55,010 nt of DNA from Candidatus Delongbacteria bacterium (lineage in GTDB: Bacteria; UBA4055): the NCBI GenBank assembly GCA_016937995.1, contig JAFGVM010000006.1:1-55010 (forward strand). Direction: 5' to 3'. Below the pieces are notes generated by a model. It made no database searches, was not told where the DNA came from, and saw only the letters and a list, made by a program, of their open reading frames with translations. Both the position numbers and the translations under genes were made by a program. Shown piece by piece: positions 7,718-16,471 of the stretch (positions within the stretch are counted from its first letter, which is position 1; each line of letters begins with the position of its first letter).

Positions 7718-10700
7718 ATGGAAGACGGCAATACGAAAAGAAAGCTTCGAGCTATAATGTTCACGGACATTGTAGGGTACACTACCTTAATGCAGCATGA
7801 TGAAACAGAAGCATTAAAGTTGCTCCAAAAACATAAAGATCTCGTAAAAGATATCGTTGAAAAATTTGGAGGTAAGATCATAAAGCACATTGGAGACGAG
7901 ATCTTAATCGAATCCGAAAGTGCTGTGATGCTTGTATATTCTGCTCAGGAGCTTCAGAAAAGACTTGCTGAAAGAAATGCATCAGTTCCAAAAAGCAGAG
8001 AACTTTGGGTTAGGATCGGTATTCATCTTGGAGATGTGATATTTCAGGATAATGATATTTTTGGAGACGGAGTAAATATTGCCGCACGTTTAAGACCTTT
8101 GGCTGAACCGGGTGGTATCTGTATTTCACATGCTGTGCTTAGATTACTCGGCAATCAGAATGAAATAAAGACGAGTTTCCTTGGATTAAAGAAGCTTAAG
8201 AACATTGATGAAAAAATAAAGGTATATAATGTACATGTAGATACATCTTATCAACCAAGTTTGAGCTCTAACAAGGTTAGACTGGGTGAATCAGATTCTA
8301 ATTTTTTTAAATATTTAGGTATCGGGCTTATCCTGGTTTTTCTGGGAGTGATAATTTATTTTACATTCATTAAGAGCAAGTATTCAGACTATGAACTGGA
8401 TTACTTTAGAGGAGATCTATTATCTGCACATGATAAAACTTCTGAGGATAAAGATCTGGATGATATCAAAGAACATTATTTTTATATTTCATCTGCTACC
8501 GGACTTCAAAGTGAAAAAATAAAAGTTTCTTATAGAGATCTACTGAAAAATAATCCAAAGTCACCTGAAGCTATTTTTTATTTAGGATTGGCATATTCGC
8601 TGTTCCCAAGTTCGATAACTCAACTGGACAGCTCTATTTACCTATTCAATCTGGCCAAAAGAAGAGGCATGTCAAATATTTATCTTGACCTGTGCCTTTT
8701 GAATGTATACAGGGAAAATGGTTCTATTCCTCTGGAGGCGAAAACTGCTTATTATGCAGCTGAAAAGTATCCTGATGAAATACTTTCACTAACCCAGACC
8801 GCTGCAACATTTTACAATCTGACCAATGACAGTGAAAAAGCAATAGATATGCTGGACAGATCCCTGGAGGCTTATTCACAAAATTATCGAGCATATTTTG
8901 AAAAAACCAAGATATTCTCTGACATGGGCAACTTTTCCAAAGCTTATGAATCTATCGACAGTACTTTAAGCATCGTTGCAGAAAATAAGGAAGTCCTTTC
9001 CTTTGCTGTTGAACTTTATAAAAGGAACAATGATGTAAAAAAGGCTGCTTCAGTGCTGAATAAATGGCCGGATCAATCGGCTGAAAAATACCTGAAATTA
9101 GCTCATTTGAGTTTATTTGAAAGTAATCCTGAAGATGCATTAAAATATGTAACTCAGGGTCTTGAAAAATATTCAAACGATATTAAACTTCAGGATTCGT
9201 ACAGATCAATTCTAAAATATTTGAATTTATCTGACTCTCTCAAACTAAGATCGAGATCTGTTGAGAATACGGTTTCATGGACATCAACTATCGATGTTGC
9301 ACGGAAAATGGCCGAGAATGAAAATAAACCTTTACTACTTTATTTCTCTGATAAAGAAAATCTTCCGTCTGTTTTCTTTGATCTTGCTTTCACTGATCCG
9401 TCACTTGTAACACTTATGAATTCAGTTGTAGCTCTTAAACTTTACAGAAATATTGATGATAAACTTGCTGAAAAGTATAACATAAACCATTATCCGTCTC
9501 TGGTGATGCTGACTGATAAAGAAGACCTTATTGATTCGTTTGAAAATAAGATCGGCAATGTTCAGGATGTTAATGTTATTAGATCTTTCCTGTCAGACGG
9601 TATCGACAAATACCGCTCAATTGTATCTTTGAAAGAACACGGAGATGATGCTCAGTACAAAACAGCTAAAGATTTTACCGATGCTGAAGATCTTGCAATT
9701 GATTTTGAATATCCTATAATGGTCATAGGGTCAGACAGTAATTCTAAACTTTCTCAAAAATTCTTAAAAGAGACCATTTTTCATCCTAGTTTTTTGTCGA
9801 ATTTCAAAGAAATGATACTTCTTACACTGGATATAAACAAGAATAAGAATTTTTTCAAAAGTTTCAGAGTTGATAAATTCCCTGCTGTTCTATTCTTTAA
9901 TCAGGATGTAAGTTTTATATCATGGAAATACGGTGTACAGCCAAAACATGTTCTAGCTAAACTGATAGAACATATAAAACTTTTCCGGGCAGGAAAAGAC
10001 TACATAAGACCAGAGATCAACTGGGTCTACGATTTTGAAGAGGCGACCCGTTTTGCAAAAGAAGGTGATCTGAATATTCTTGCTTACATTACAAATTCAG
10101 AACAGCTTGAGCCAAAAATAAATATCTTTAACGATCAGAAGATAATAAAGAAGATCAATTCTGAATTCATACCGCTTTTAACAAAAGTCGATTCTTTATC
10201 CACTGATCCGATGAACGGCTACGAATATTATCCGATGGTCACTATTATGAACCCTCAGGGTCAGATACTTTACAGAACTTCTCTTTCAGACAACTATGAT
10301 GAAACTATTACGTTTTTAAATATGAAAGATCATGAAGACATCCTTATTTCACAAGGTGCACAGGAATTTGAAGACATATTTGAGAATTTTAGCTTAGCGA
10401 TTAATTTCTCGGAAAATAAATATTTTAATTCTTCCGAAAATATATATGTGGACATTGCTATGAGATTTCCTCAGCTGTCCCACATTTATGTTCATCTTGC
10501 AGAAAGTTTTTTAAACAGAAATAAGTTGAAAAAAGCGCTTCATTACTCGTCCCAGTTAAATAATGCTGAACTTGCTCCGGATATACATGATCTCAAGATC
10601 GTAGTAAGTTCATATCTTTTAGATAACAGATTCGCAGAGCTTGAGAAGTATATGATCAATGCTAAGCTCGCTAATTTCAGAGATCCCGTGATAGTAGGAA

Positions 10701-11485
10701 TGATTTATGCGGCTTTGAGCGAAATGGAGATGGCTTTATCCAATAATTCCATCGCTATTCAGTACGCTGAAAAAGCTATTGAAAACGAAAAAACAAATGC
10801 GGAACATTACTTTCATCTTGGTAAATTGTTCTATCTGAAGAAAATGAACACAGCCGCTGCTAAACAGTTCAAAATAGCTACAATACTTGATCCTGATATG
10901 GCAAATGCATACTTTTATCTGTATCTGCTTTCAGGAGATGAAAAAGCTCTTTCAAGAGCTAAACTATTGTACCATCAGGGAAAGTATAATGAGAATACTT
11001 TCAGGTTCATTGATGAAAAATTCACTTATTCTCAAAAAGGATTTACTGATGTAATTCAGGATGAATTGAAGAACAGATTAAAACTTTTCCCAGGAAAAAT
11101 AGAATTTGAGTATGATTATGCTAAATTTCTTTCTGAGAATGATGGAAATATGACTGAAGCTCTTAACCTGATCAATAATATCCTGCAATACGATCCTAAT
11201 GATCCTGCATATAATGATACGGCTGCATGGATCTTCTATAATTTAGGTGATTATCCTGTTGCGAATAAATTGAGTACCAAAGCTTTAAGAGAGATCCCGA
11301 AAGAAAGTTATTATCTATATCCTGACTTACTTTATCATGCCGGAATTATCAAAGCATCTATAGGGGATAAAAAATCTGCGGGTGTTTTCTTTGAATCGTT
11401 CCTGGCTATTGAGAACCTGGGTGGAAAGTTCTGGAAAAAAACTCAATACGCAAAAAAATATATTAAAAAAATGAGTAATAGTTAA
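7718..11485 (+). CDS. Adenylate cyclase fused to TPR and thioredoxin-like repeats
   Basis: A 1255-residue membrane protein. The N-terminus is a class III nucleotide cyclase domain (about 8-180): metal-binding Asp17 (FTDIVG) and Asp60 (HIGDE), substrate-selecting Lys56 and Asp113, and Asn120/Arg124 (VNIAAR). This Lys/Asp pair predicts ATP, so cAMP is the likely product. One membrane segment (about 198-218) follows. The rest, presumably periplasmic, has TPR-like helices (about 245-515), three tandem thioredoxin-like domains (about 525-625, 655-762, 768-870) that keep a cis-proline-like motif (YPSL, FPAV, YPMV) but have no CXXC, and a second TPR block (about 900-1250). It may relay an envelope protein-binding signal to cAMP; that role is inference. 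The next gene encodes a PASTA protein. Confidence 0.88.
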   Translation: MEDGNTKRKLRAIMFTDIVGYTTLMQHDETEALKLLQKHKDLVKDIVEKFGGKIIKHIGDEILIESESAVMLVYSAQELQKRLAERNASVPKSRELWVRIGIHLGDVIFQDNDIFGDGVNIAARLRPLAEPGGICISHAVLRLLGNQNEIKTSFLGLKKLKNIDEKIKVYNVHVDTSYQPSLSSNKVRLGESDSNFFKYLGIGLILVFLGVIIYFTFIKSKYSDYELDYFRGDLLSAHDKTSEDKDLDDIKEHYFYISSATGLQSEKIKVSYRDLLKNNPKSPEAIFYLGLAYSLFPSSITQLDSSIYLFNLAKRRGMSNIYLDLCLLNVYRENGSIPLEAKTAYYAAEKYPDEILSLTQTAATFYNLTNDSEKAIDMLDRSLEAYSQNYRAYFEKTKIFSDMGNFSKAYESIDSTLSIVAENKEVLSFAVELYKRNNDVKKAASVLNKWPDQSAEKYLKLAHLSLFESNPEDALKYVTQGLEKYSNDIKLQDSYRSILKYLNLSDSLKLRSRSVENTVSWTSTIDVARKMAENENKPLLLYFSDKENLPSVFFDLAFTDPSLVTLMNSVVALKLYRNIDDKLAEKYNINHYPSLVMLTDKEDLIDSFENKIGNVQDVNVIRSFLSDGIDKYRSIVSLKEHGDDAQYKTAKDFTDAEDLAIDFEYPIMVIGSDSNSKLSQKFLKETIFHPSFLSNFKEMILLTLDINKNKNFFKSFRVDKFPAVLFFNQDVSFISWKYGVQPKHVLAKLIEHIKLFRAGKDYIRPEINWVYDFEEATRFAKEGDLNILAYITNSEQLEPKINIFNDQKIIKKINSEFIPLLTKVDSLSTDPMNGYEYYPMVTIMNPQGQILYRTSLSDNYDETITFLNMKDHEDILISQGAQEFEDIFENFSLAINFSENKYFNSSENIYVDIAMRFPQLSHIYVHLAESFLNRNKLKKALHYSSQLNNAELAPDIHDLKIVVSSYLLDNRFAELEKYMINAKLANFRDPVIVGMIYAALSEMEMALSNNSIAIQYAEKAIENEKTNAEHYFHLGKLFYLKKMNTAAAKQFKIATILDPDMANAYFYLYLLSGDEKALSRAKLLYHQGKYNENTFRFIDEKFTYSQKGFTDVIQDELKNRLKLFPGKIEFEYDYAKFLSENDGNMTEALNLINNILQYDPNDPAYNDTAAWIFYNLGDYPVANKLSTKALREIPKESYYLYPDLLYHAGIIKASIGDKKSAGVFFESFLAIENLGGKFWKKTQYAKKYIKKMSNS

Positions 11486-11536
11486 ATAAATGAAAATTGA
11501 AAATAATATTAAATGTTTAAATAAAAGGTAACCGTT

Positions 11537-12376
11537 ATGAAGTCTTTTGTAATTTCATTTCTAACATCGATAGTAATCACTGCAGTAATGTTCGTTCTTT
11601 TTGCCACAAATACGATAAACATCTCTAAGATTTTCCCTGATAATGTATTTAATAAAGGAAATGAGGATAATATCGTTGTTTTGCCAAATATGCTAAATTT
11701 AACAGTGGATGAGGCACAGCAGGCTGTTGCCGAATTCGATGTTAAAATGATGCTTGAAGAGGAAATGACAGACAAAGTTCAGGCAGGAGTGATCATTAAA
11801 CAGTTTCCCCTTCCTGGTTTTAAAGTACTGAAAGGTGATGCTGTTAAACTTACCGTCTCCAAAAGGGATGAAGAAATAGCTGAAGAAGAGGGAGATGAAG
11901 GTGAAGATCTTTTTGATGAACCTGGAATGGATATCGTTATCGAAACAGCCATTACAATGCCTGATCTTGAAAAAATGGAATTAAATGAAGCTGTATTAAA
12001 ACTCAATGATATCGGTATTGATAACATTACTAAGGATTTTGAACCTAATGATAATATAAAAAAGGGTTTTGTGATCCAGTACTCTCCATCTTTTGGTCAG
12101 GAGATCGATAATGTGGACGGAGTCAGGTTATTGATAAGTGAAGGTCCATCAATAAAATATTCCACAGTCCCTAATCTGTACAACAAATCATTGGCTAAGG
12201 CAAAAGAAGAGATCGCCAATGCTAAATTAAAACTCGGAAAAGTTACCAAAGTAACAGACATCGATAAAGGATTTGACCGGATTATTGCCCAGTCAATTGT
12301 AAAAGGTAAAAAGGTTACCCAGGGAACTGTTATAGATATTACTTTAAATGCTGAAGCCGAAGGCGATGAATGGTAA
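11537..12376 (+). CDS. Membrane-anchored protein with three PASTA domains
   Basis: A 279-residue protein with an N-terminal membrane anchor (about 5-27) and three PASTA-like repeats: about 48-112, 142-205 and 207-272. An acidic linker lies between the first and second. PASTA domains usually sit outside Ser/Thr kinases or penicillin-binding proteins and sense cell-wall pieces; here no catalytic domain is attached. The last two repeats are close paralogs of the end of the protein at 3325-4692, with shared phrases such as VTDIDKGFDRII. The ATG has a modest AGGTAA 6 nt upstream. It lies 51 bp after the cyclase gene and a hairpin follows it, so the two probably form one unit. Confidence 0.85.
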   Translation: MKSFVISFLTSIVITAVMFVLFATNTINISKIFPDNVFNKGNEDNIVVLPNMLNLTVDEAQQAVAEFDVKMMLEEEMTDKVQAGVIIKQFPLPGFKVLKGDAVKLTVSKRDEEIAEEEGDEGEDLFDEPGMDIVIETAITMPDLEKMELNEAVLKLNDIGIDNITKDFEPNDNIKKGFVIQYSPSFGQEIDNVDGVRLLISEGPSIKYSTVPNLYNKSLAKAKEEIANAKLKLGKVTKVTDIDKGFDRIIAQSIVKGKKVTQGTVIDITLNAEAEGDEW

Positions 12377-12396
12377 CTTTTTAGAAATTATTCTGA

Positions 12397-12427
12397 CAGA
12401 ACAGGTTTCAAAAGAGAACCTGTTCTG
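12397..12427 (+). terminator. Strong 11-bp hairpin after the PASTA gene
   Basis: CAGAACAGGTT and AACCTGTTCTG pair perfectly around a 9-nt loop, 20 bp after the PASTA stop. The following tail is only weakly T-rich, so termination efficiency is uncertain. The GGTT/AACC inner stem resembles the dispersed GGTTYCAACC hairpins. Confidence 0.55.
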
Positions 12428-12451
12428 CCTTAACTTCTTACCTGAATTTTA

Positions 12452-14128
12452 ATGATAAACTATATTATAAAATACACCACTTTCTTTTTATTATTTTTCC
12501 ATCTCCTTGCATATTCAAAAAAATACCACTTTACCTCTTCTGATATCAAAAATATACCTGCAAGAGACATTTATGGTGTTCTGGATAAAATTGCAACACT
12601 TCATGGTCTAAGTTACGGTCACACGGGTCAGGTGTCTCAGATAAGATCATTGGGTAAAGACCTCCTGACAACTATTATTTATATAGATGATGTTCCAGTA
12701 TCTAATTTTAATTCCGGTTTAATAAATTTATCCTCTTTATCACTGGACAGGATCGATAATATCGTTATAGATGATTCCCCGGCAGGCAGTTCCTCACTTG
12801 CCATTTATATATGCACAAAAAAATATGATACAACTGTACCAGTAACAGAAATGGTTTACAGAGATGCTTTTTATAACCATAGAAATATATCAATGCACTT
12901 AGGTCAAAATTTTAATGAAGACACATCTTTTCTTCTTTATGCTGAGATAACAGATTACAGAGACCACAGAGAATCATCAGATAATTTTAAATACCCCTAT
13001 CAGAAGCAGAATTACAACTTACAGATCAATTTACCGTCCATATTCTTTTTTAAACCTGTTTTTGAAGCATCTTATTTAAAAGAGGATATTTTTGATCTTT
13101 CTTTGGACTCTGCGCAATATAAACCTGAAGAGACTAGATTTTTATTAAAACTGAATTCAGATTCAGGAGCAGATAATAAATATGTTAATACTCTTTCTTT
13201 TATTAACTCTCACAGAAATGATCATTTTGATCATGATAACAGGAATTTCAGGATCTATGACCGATTCTCTTATGATGATTCAAAGAACTCCTTCCTATTA
13301 AATTCACAGCTGGATCATTACAGCTATAGAGATCTCCGGGGTGAAACATCATTTTCATTAGAACCTTCATATCAAAGAACATTTAGTTCATTCAGTGCAT
13401 ATTTTAAAACTTTCTTTTTATACTCTGACTTTAGCAGGGAGTCCTTTTCCGCAGATATTGAGCTGGATCAAAATTTACCTTTAGGATTTGAAATTACTTC
13501 TGAACATTCCATATTCAAAGGTAATTACAGAATTCTTGATTCGGTCATAGAATCTGAATATTTCCAGAACGAAATATATCTTGGAAATAATTTTAACCTT
13601 CCCGGTATATCTGTTTCAATAAACTCAGGTATAGATATTATAGAGTATCAAAAAAATATATCTAAAACCTTTTCAGGATATCTTGCCAAAGGAGTGAACA
13701 GATTCTCAAAAAGCAAACTTGATCTTCAAATTTTCAGTGATCTTAAATTAAAAATATACTTTTCTCATAAATTCAACTCTGATATGATCCTGAATGATCC
13801 CAATTCCACAGTTGTAACATCATTGAATTTTACAAAAAAATACTTCAAGGATAATCTTGACATATCTACTACAGTTCTTCATAAATACTCTGATTTTTAC
13901 ATAGATTATAATAACAGGCAAATTATCAACAACCTCGGTTTTAATCTGCGAGTAAAGATAATTGATCTGGAGTTATTTTTCGGAATAGATAATATCATGA
14001 AGAACAAATATGATATTAATAACACAACCTACATCTTGAATGAGCATTATGGATATCAGACAATTCAAGGATACGATATGCAGAGGTTTGATGAAATCTG
14101 GGGTGTCCGTTGGATTTTTAGATATTAG
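12452..14128 (+). CDS. TonB-dependent receptor-like outer membrane protein
   Basis: A 558-residue predicted outer-membrane barrel. After a signal peptide (about 1-21), residues about 35-120 look like a TonB plug: GVLDKIATLHGLSYG, then IRSLGKDLLTTIIYIDDVP, near the plug consensus of a ligand-gated barrel. The remainder alternates polar and aromatic residues as in beta strands and ends in WGVRWIFRY, a typical aromatic C-terminus for barrel insertion. It is shorter than common TonB receptors (over 650 residues), so the barrel may have fewer strands. No TonB box or ligand is evident. The last 23 bases, including the stop, are duplicated 71 bp downstream. Confidence 0.7.
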   Translation: MINYIIKYTTFFLLFFHLLAYSKKYHFTSSDIKNIPARDIYGVLDKIATLHGLSYGHTGQVSQIRSLGKDLLTTIIYIDDVPVSNFNSGLINLSSLSLDRIDNIVIDDSPAGSSSLAIYICTKKYDTTVPVTEMVYRDAFYNHRNISMHLGQNFNEDTSFLLYAEITDYRDHRESSDNFKYPYQKQNYNLQINLPSIFFFKPVFEASYLKEDIFDLSLDSAQYKPEETRFLLKLNSDSGADNKYVNTLSFINSHRNDHFDHDNRNFRIYDRFSYDDSKNSFLLNSQLDHYSYRDLRGETSFSLEPSYQRTFSSFSAYFKTFFLYSDFSRESFSADIELDQNLPLGFEITSEHSIFKGNYRILDSVIESEYFQNEIYLGNNFNLPGISVSINSGIDIIEYQKNISKTFSGYLAKGVNRFSKSKLDLQIFSDLKLKIYFSHKFNSDMILNDPNSTVVTSLNFTKKYFKDNLDISTTVLHKYSDFYIDYNNRQIINNLGFNLRVKIIDLELFFGIDNIMKNKYDINNTTYILNEHYGYQTIQGYDMQRFDEIWGVRWIFRY

Positions 14129-14198
14129 AAGTCATATTGAGTTTATCGAAATATTGACTTTCTAAAAATACATTAGTCCGTTGGATTTTTAGATATTA
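14105..14198. repeat. 23-bp direct repeat over the gene end
   Basis: Positions 14105-14127 and 14176-14198 are identical 23-mers. The first copy holds the final codons of the TonB-plug gene and its TAG stop; the second is a non-coding duplicate just before the end of the convergent PorZ-like gene. A local tandem duplication of 71 bp with decay between the copies is the simplest reading. Confidence 0.85.
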
Positions 14199-14205
14199 AC
14201 CCCAA

Positions 14206-16467
14206 CTACTTCCGGACTATAGCTATTTTTCCGATTATCTTTTTAGTAGGATCTTCATCATTATATGCTACGATCTGATAAATACCGGAAGAAACGATCT
14301 CACCATTATTATCCCTGCCGTTCCAACCACCTGAAGTTGAAAATACACTGTTACCTGTTCCACCTTTTATCAGTTTTCCGTTAAGGCTGAATATTTTAGC
14401 GGAGTTGTATGTATTATCGGGAAAAATAAAATGAACCAATGAAGTACCGTCATTTAAAAATGGTGATGGTATTGTAGCTATTTCATCACTTTGCAGCTCT
14501 TCTTTATCCACAAGACTCTCATCTTCATAAAATGTTATCCCGTTGTAAGATGAAAATATTGCTGTCTCATTTTCTGAACTCAGTACAATATCAGTAACAG
14601 TATTATCAGGTAATGATCCGTAAACGATCTTTCCCTCCAATCTGCCGTCATCCTTATAGCTGGCCGGTACGAAATGTCTCCATTCTGTATTGTCTGAGGA
14701 TAAAACACTTACACCTTTATCTGTTGCAAACCATTTTTCATCCACATCACTAATTTCAATATCATAGATCATATTACCGACCGGTCCTTCTACGATACTA
14801 CTGATATTATATGATTCAAGGTCAGATGGTCTGTCAATATCAAGATAATTAAGATCAATGTATTTTATTCCTGCATTGGTTCCGATCCATACAAAATTAT
14901 TTTTATCCTGGTTGATTGAGATAATCCCGCCTAATCCTGTAAAATTTTTTATATCGAGTGAATCTCCCAAAATCCTTCCAACTGTTAGACCGTCCCTTTC
15001 ATTAAACTGCTCGGACGAGCTGCCTATCCATAGCCAGTTACGGTTATCCACAAAAATTTCGAACGGGCTTGGAGGTACACCATCTGTAATTGAGTACTTA
15101 TAAGGAGTTATTGTGCCATTTGTACTGATCTTAACGATAGTTGAATCCAGGTCTGTGTTATAATAATTTGTGAACCATAGATCTCCGTTATTATCTTTAC
15201 AAACCCCGGGATGTGTTGGATATTTGGCAAATAACGGACCGTTGAATATATATCTCTGATCAAAATCATATCCGTCCGTTTCTTTTGAAAATTTTGCTAC
15301 ACCTGTTGTCCAGGTACATATATATACATTTCCGTTGTTATCTTCAATAAAATTCTTTGCCTGCCAGATCCTTGATTCTGTATAATACTCGTCATTGAAT
15401 TCCTCATAAATCATATCAAAACTTCTAAATCCGAATGATGTAAGATACTGCAGTTTATTATCCTGAGTTACAATAATTTTTTTGATCCCTTTTTCTGCAG
15501 GTAAATTAAATTCTTGATCTGTTGGAATTCCGCCTGTAATTGCAGTAAATGAGAAACCTGATCTGGATGTATAGTATATTATGTCATTCTCTATATAAAA
15601 TCTCTCTGCGATCTGATCGGTGGTCCGGTAGATCTCATCCGGTGCCGAAAGTAGAGATATGTCAGATTTGTAAATTATCTGATCGGTTGAGTTCTGTAAA
15701 TAATAAAATTCATTGTTGTATATCTGCCCCCACATAATATCCAAACTATCAGCGAGTGTTTCTTTAACGACCGAACTTCCATCTATTGTGTAAATACCGT
15801 TTGTTGTTAGAGCTACAACGACATTGCCTATCTCTAAAAATTTATTAATATGAGTTGATGCATCAAACCCTGAGACAAGGCTCCAGTTATTCATATAACT
15901 AATGTTCGTACTTTCTTCCTGGATCATGTAAACTCCGGTATCAGTTGCAATATAAATATATTCATCCCCACCTGAACCGGATACGATCACATCAGATACA
16001 TTTCCAGTCATTAAATTGCTGTCAGTTACAATGTATTTTTCAAATGCATCATTATATGTATACCTTACAAGAAGCTTGTCACCTGCAACATATATATAAT
16101 TTTGTGAGGAATACAACCTGTTGAGAAAGTATGTTCCATATTCTTCTATATCACTAAGAGCCCCGATACCACGACCATTCTGATCGAACAGTGAAATAGT
16201 ACAGTCTGAATGTCCTGCCCATACCACGTTCTTAAAATCAACACAGACAGTTGTAGTATTTATTTTAAAAAGCCCATTGTCAGTATCATATATATTGCTC
16301 TCTGATCCATCATATTCTATAAGTCCTCCATCAGTTGCAACATAGATCATATTATTTGCGGATATAATATCATTTCCTCTTGATATTGAGCAATATGTAC
16401 TCCAGTCTCCGATCTTTGCCTGTAATAAAAATACTCCTACCAAAATTCCTATTATTGATGCTCTCAT
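14206..16467 (-). CDS. PorZ-like beta-propeller protein with FlgD/type IX-style C-terminal domain
   Basis: A 753-residue secreted protein. A signal peptide (about 1-17) precedes WSTY and VATDGGLIEYD, as at the start of PorZ-type and two-component-regulator propeller proteins. Many blade-like repeats (for example LWFTNYYN, LWIGSS, VWIGTNAGI, KWFATDKGVSVL) suggest one or two beta propellers. The last about 90 residues (IPSPF, then AKIFSLNGKLI, GGWNGRDNNGE, SGIYQIV) match the FlgD-Ig/type IX sorting-like fold of FCB bacteria. PorZ acts at the cell surface in type IX secretion; whether this protein does so is inference. It starts 4 bp after the CNNM gene ends, so the two are co-transcribed. Confidence 0.75.
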   Translation of the reverse strand: MRASIIGILVGVFLLQAKIGDWSTYCSISRGNDIISANNMIYVATDGGLIEYDGSESNIYDTDNGLFKINTTTVCVDFKNVVWAGHSDCTISLFDQNGRGIGALSDIEEYGTYFLNRLYSSQNYIYVAGDKLLVRYTYNDAFEKYIVTDSNLMTGNVSDVIVSGSGGDEYIYIATDTGVYMIQEESTNISYMNNWSLVSGFDASTHINKFLEIGNVVVALTTNGIYTIDGSSVVKETLADSLDIMWGQIYNNEFYYLQNSTDQIIYKSDISLLSAPDEIYRTTDQIAERFYIENDIIYYTSRSGFSFTAITGGIPTDQEFNLPAEKGIKKIIVTQDNKLQYLTSFGFRSFDMIYEEFNDEYYTESRIWQAKNFIEDNNGNVYICTWTTGVAKFSKETDGYDFDQRYIFNGPLFAKYPTHPGVCKDNNGDLWFTNYYNTDLDSTIVKISTNGTITPYKYSITDGVPPSPFEIFVDNRNWLWIGSSSEQFNERDGLTVGRILGDSLDIKNFTGLGGIISINQDKNNFVWIGTNAGIKYIDLNYLDIDRPSDLESYNISSIVEGPVGNMIYDIEISDVDEKWFATDKGVSVLSSDNTEWRHFVPASYKDDGRLEGKIVYGSLPDNTVTDIVLSSENETAIFSSYNGITFYEDESLVDKEELQSDEIATIPSPFLNDGTSLVHFIFPDNTYNSAKIFSLNGKLIKGGTGNSVFSTSGGWNGRDNNGEIVSSGIYQIVAYNDEDPTKKIIGKIAIVRK

Positions 16468-16471
16468 ATTA

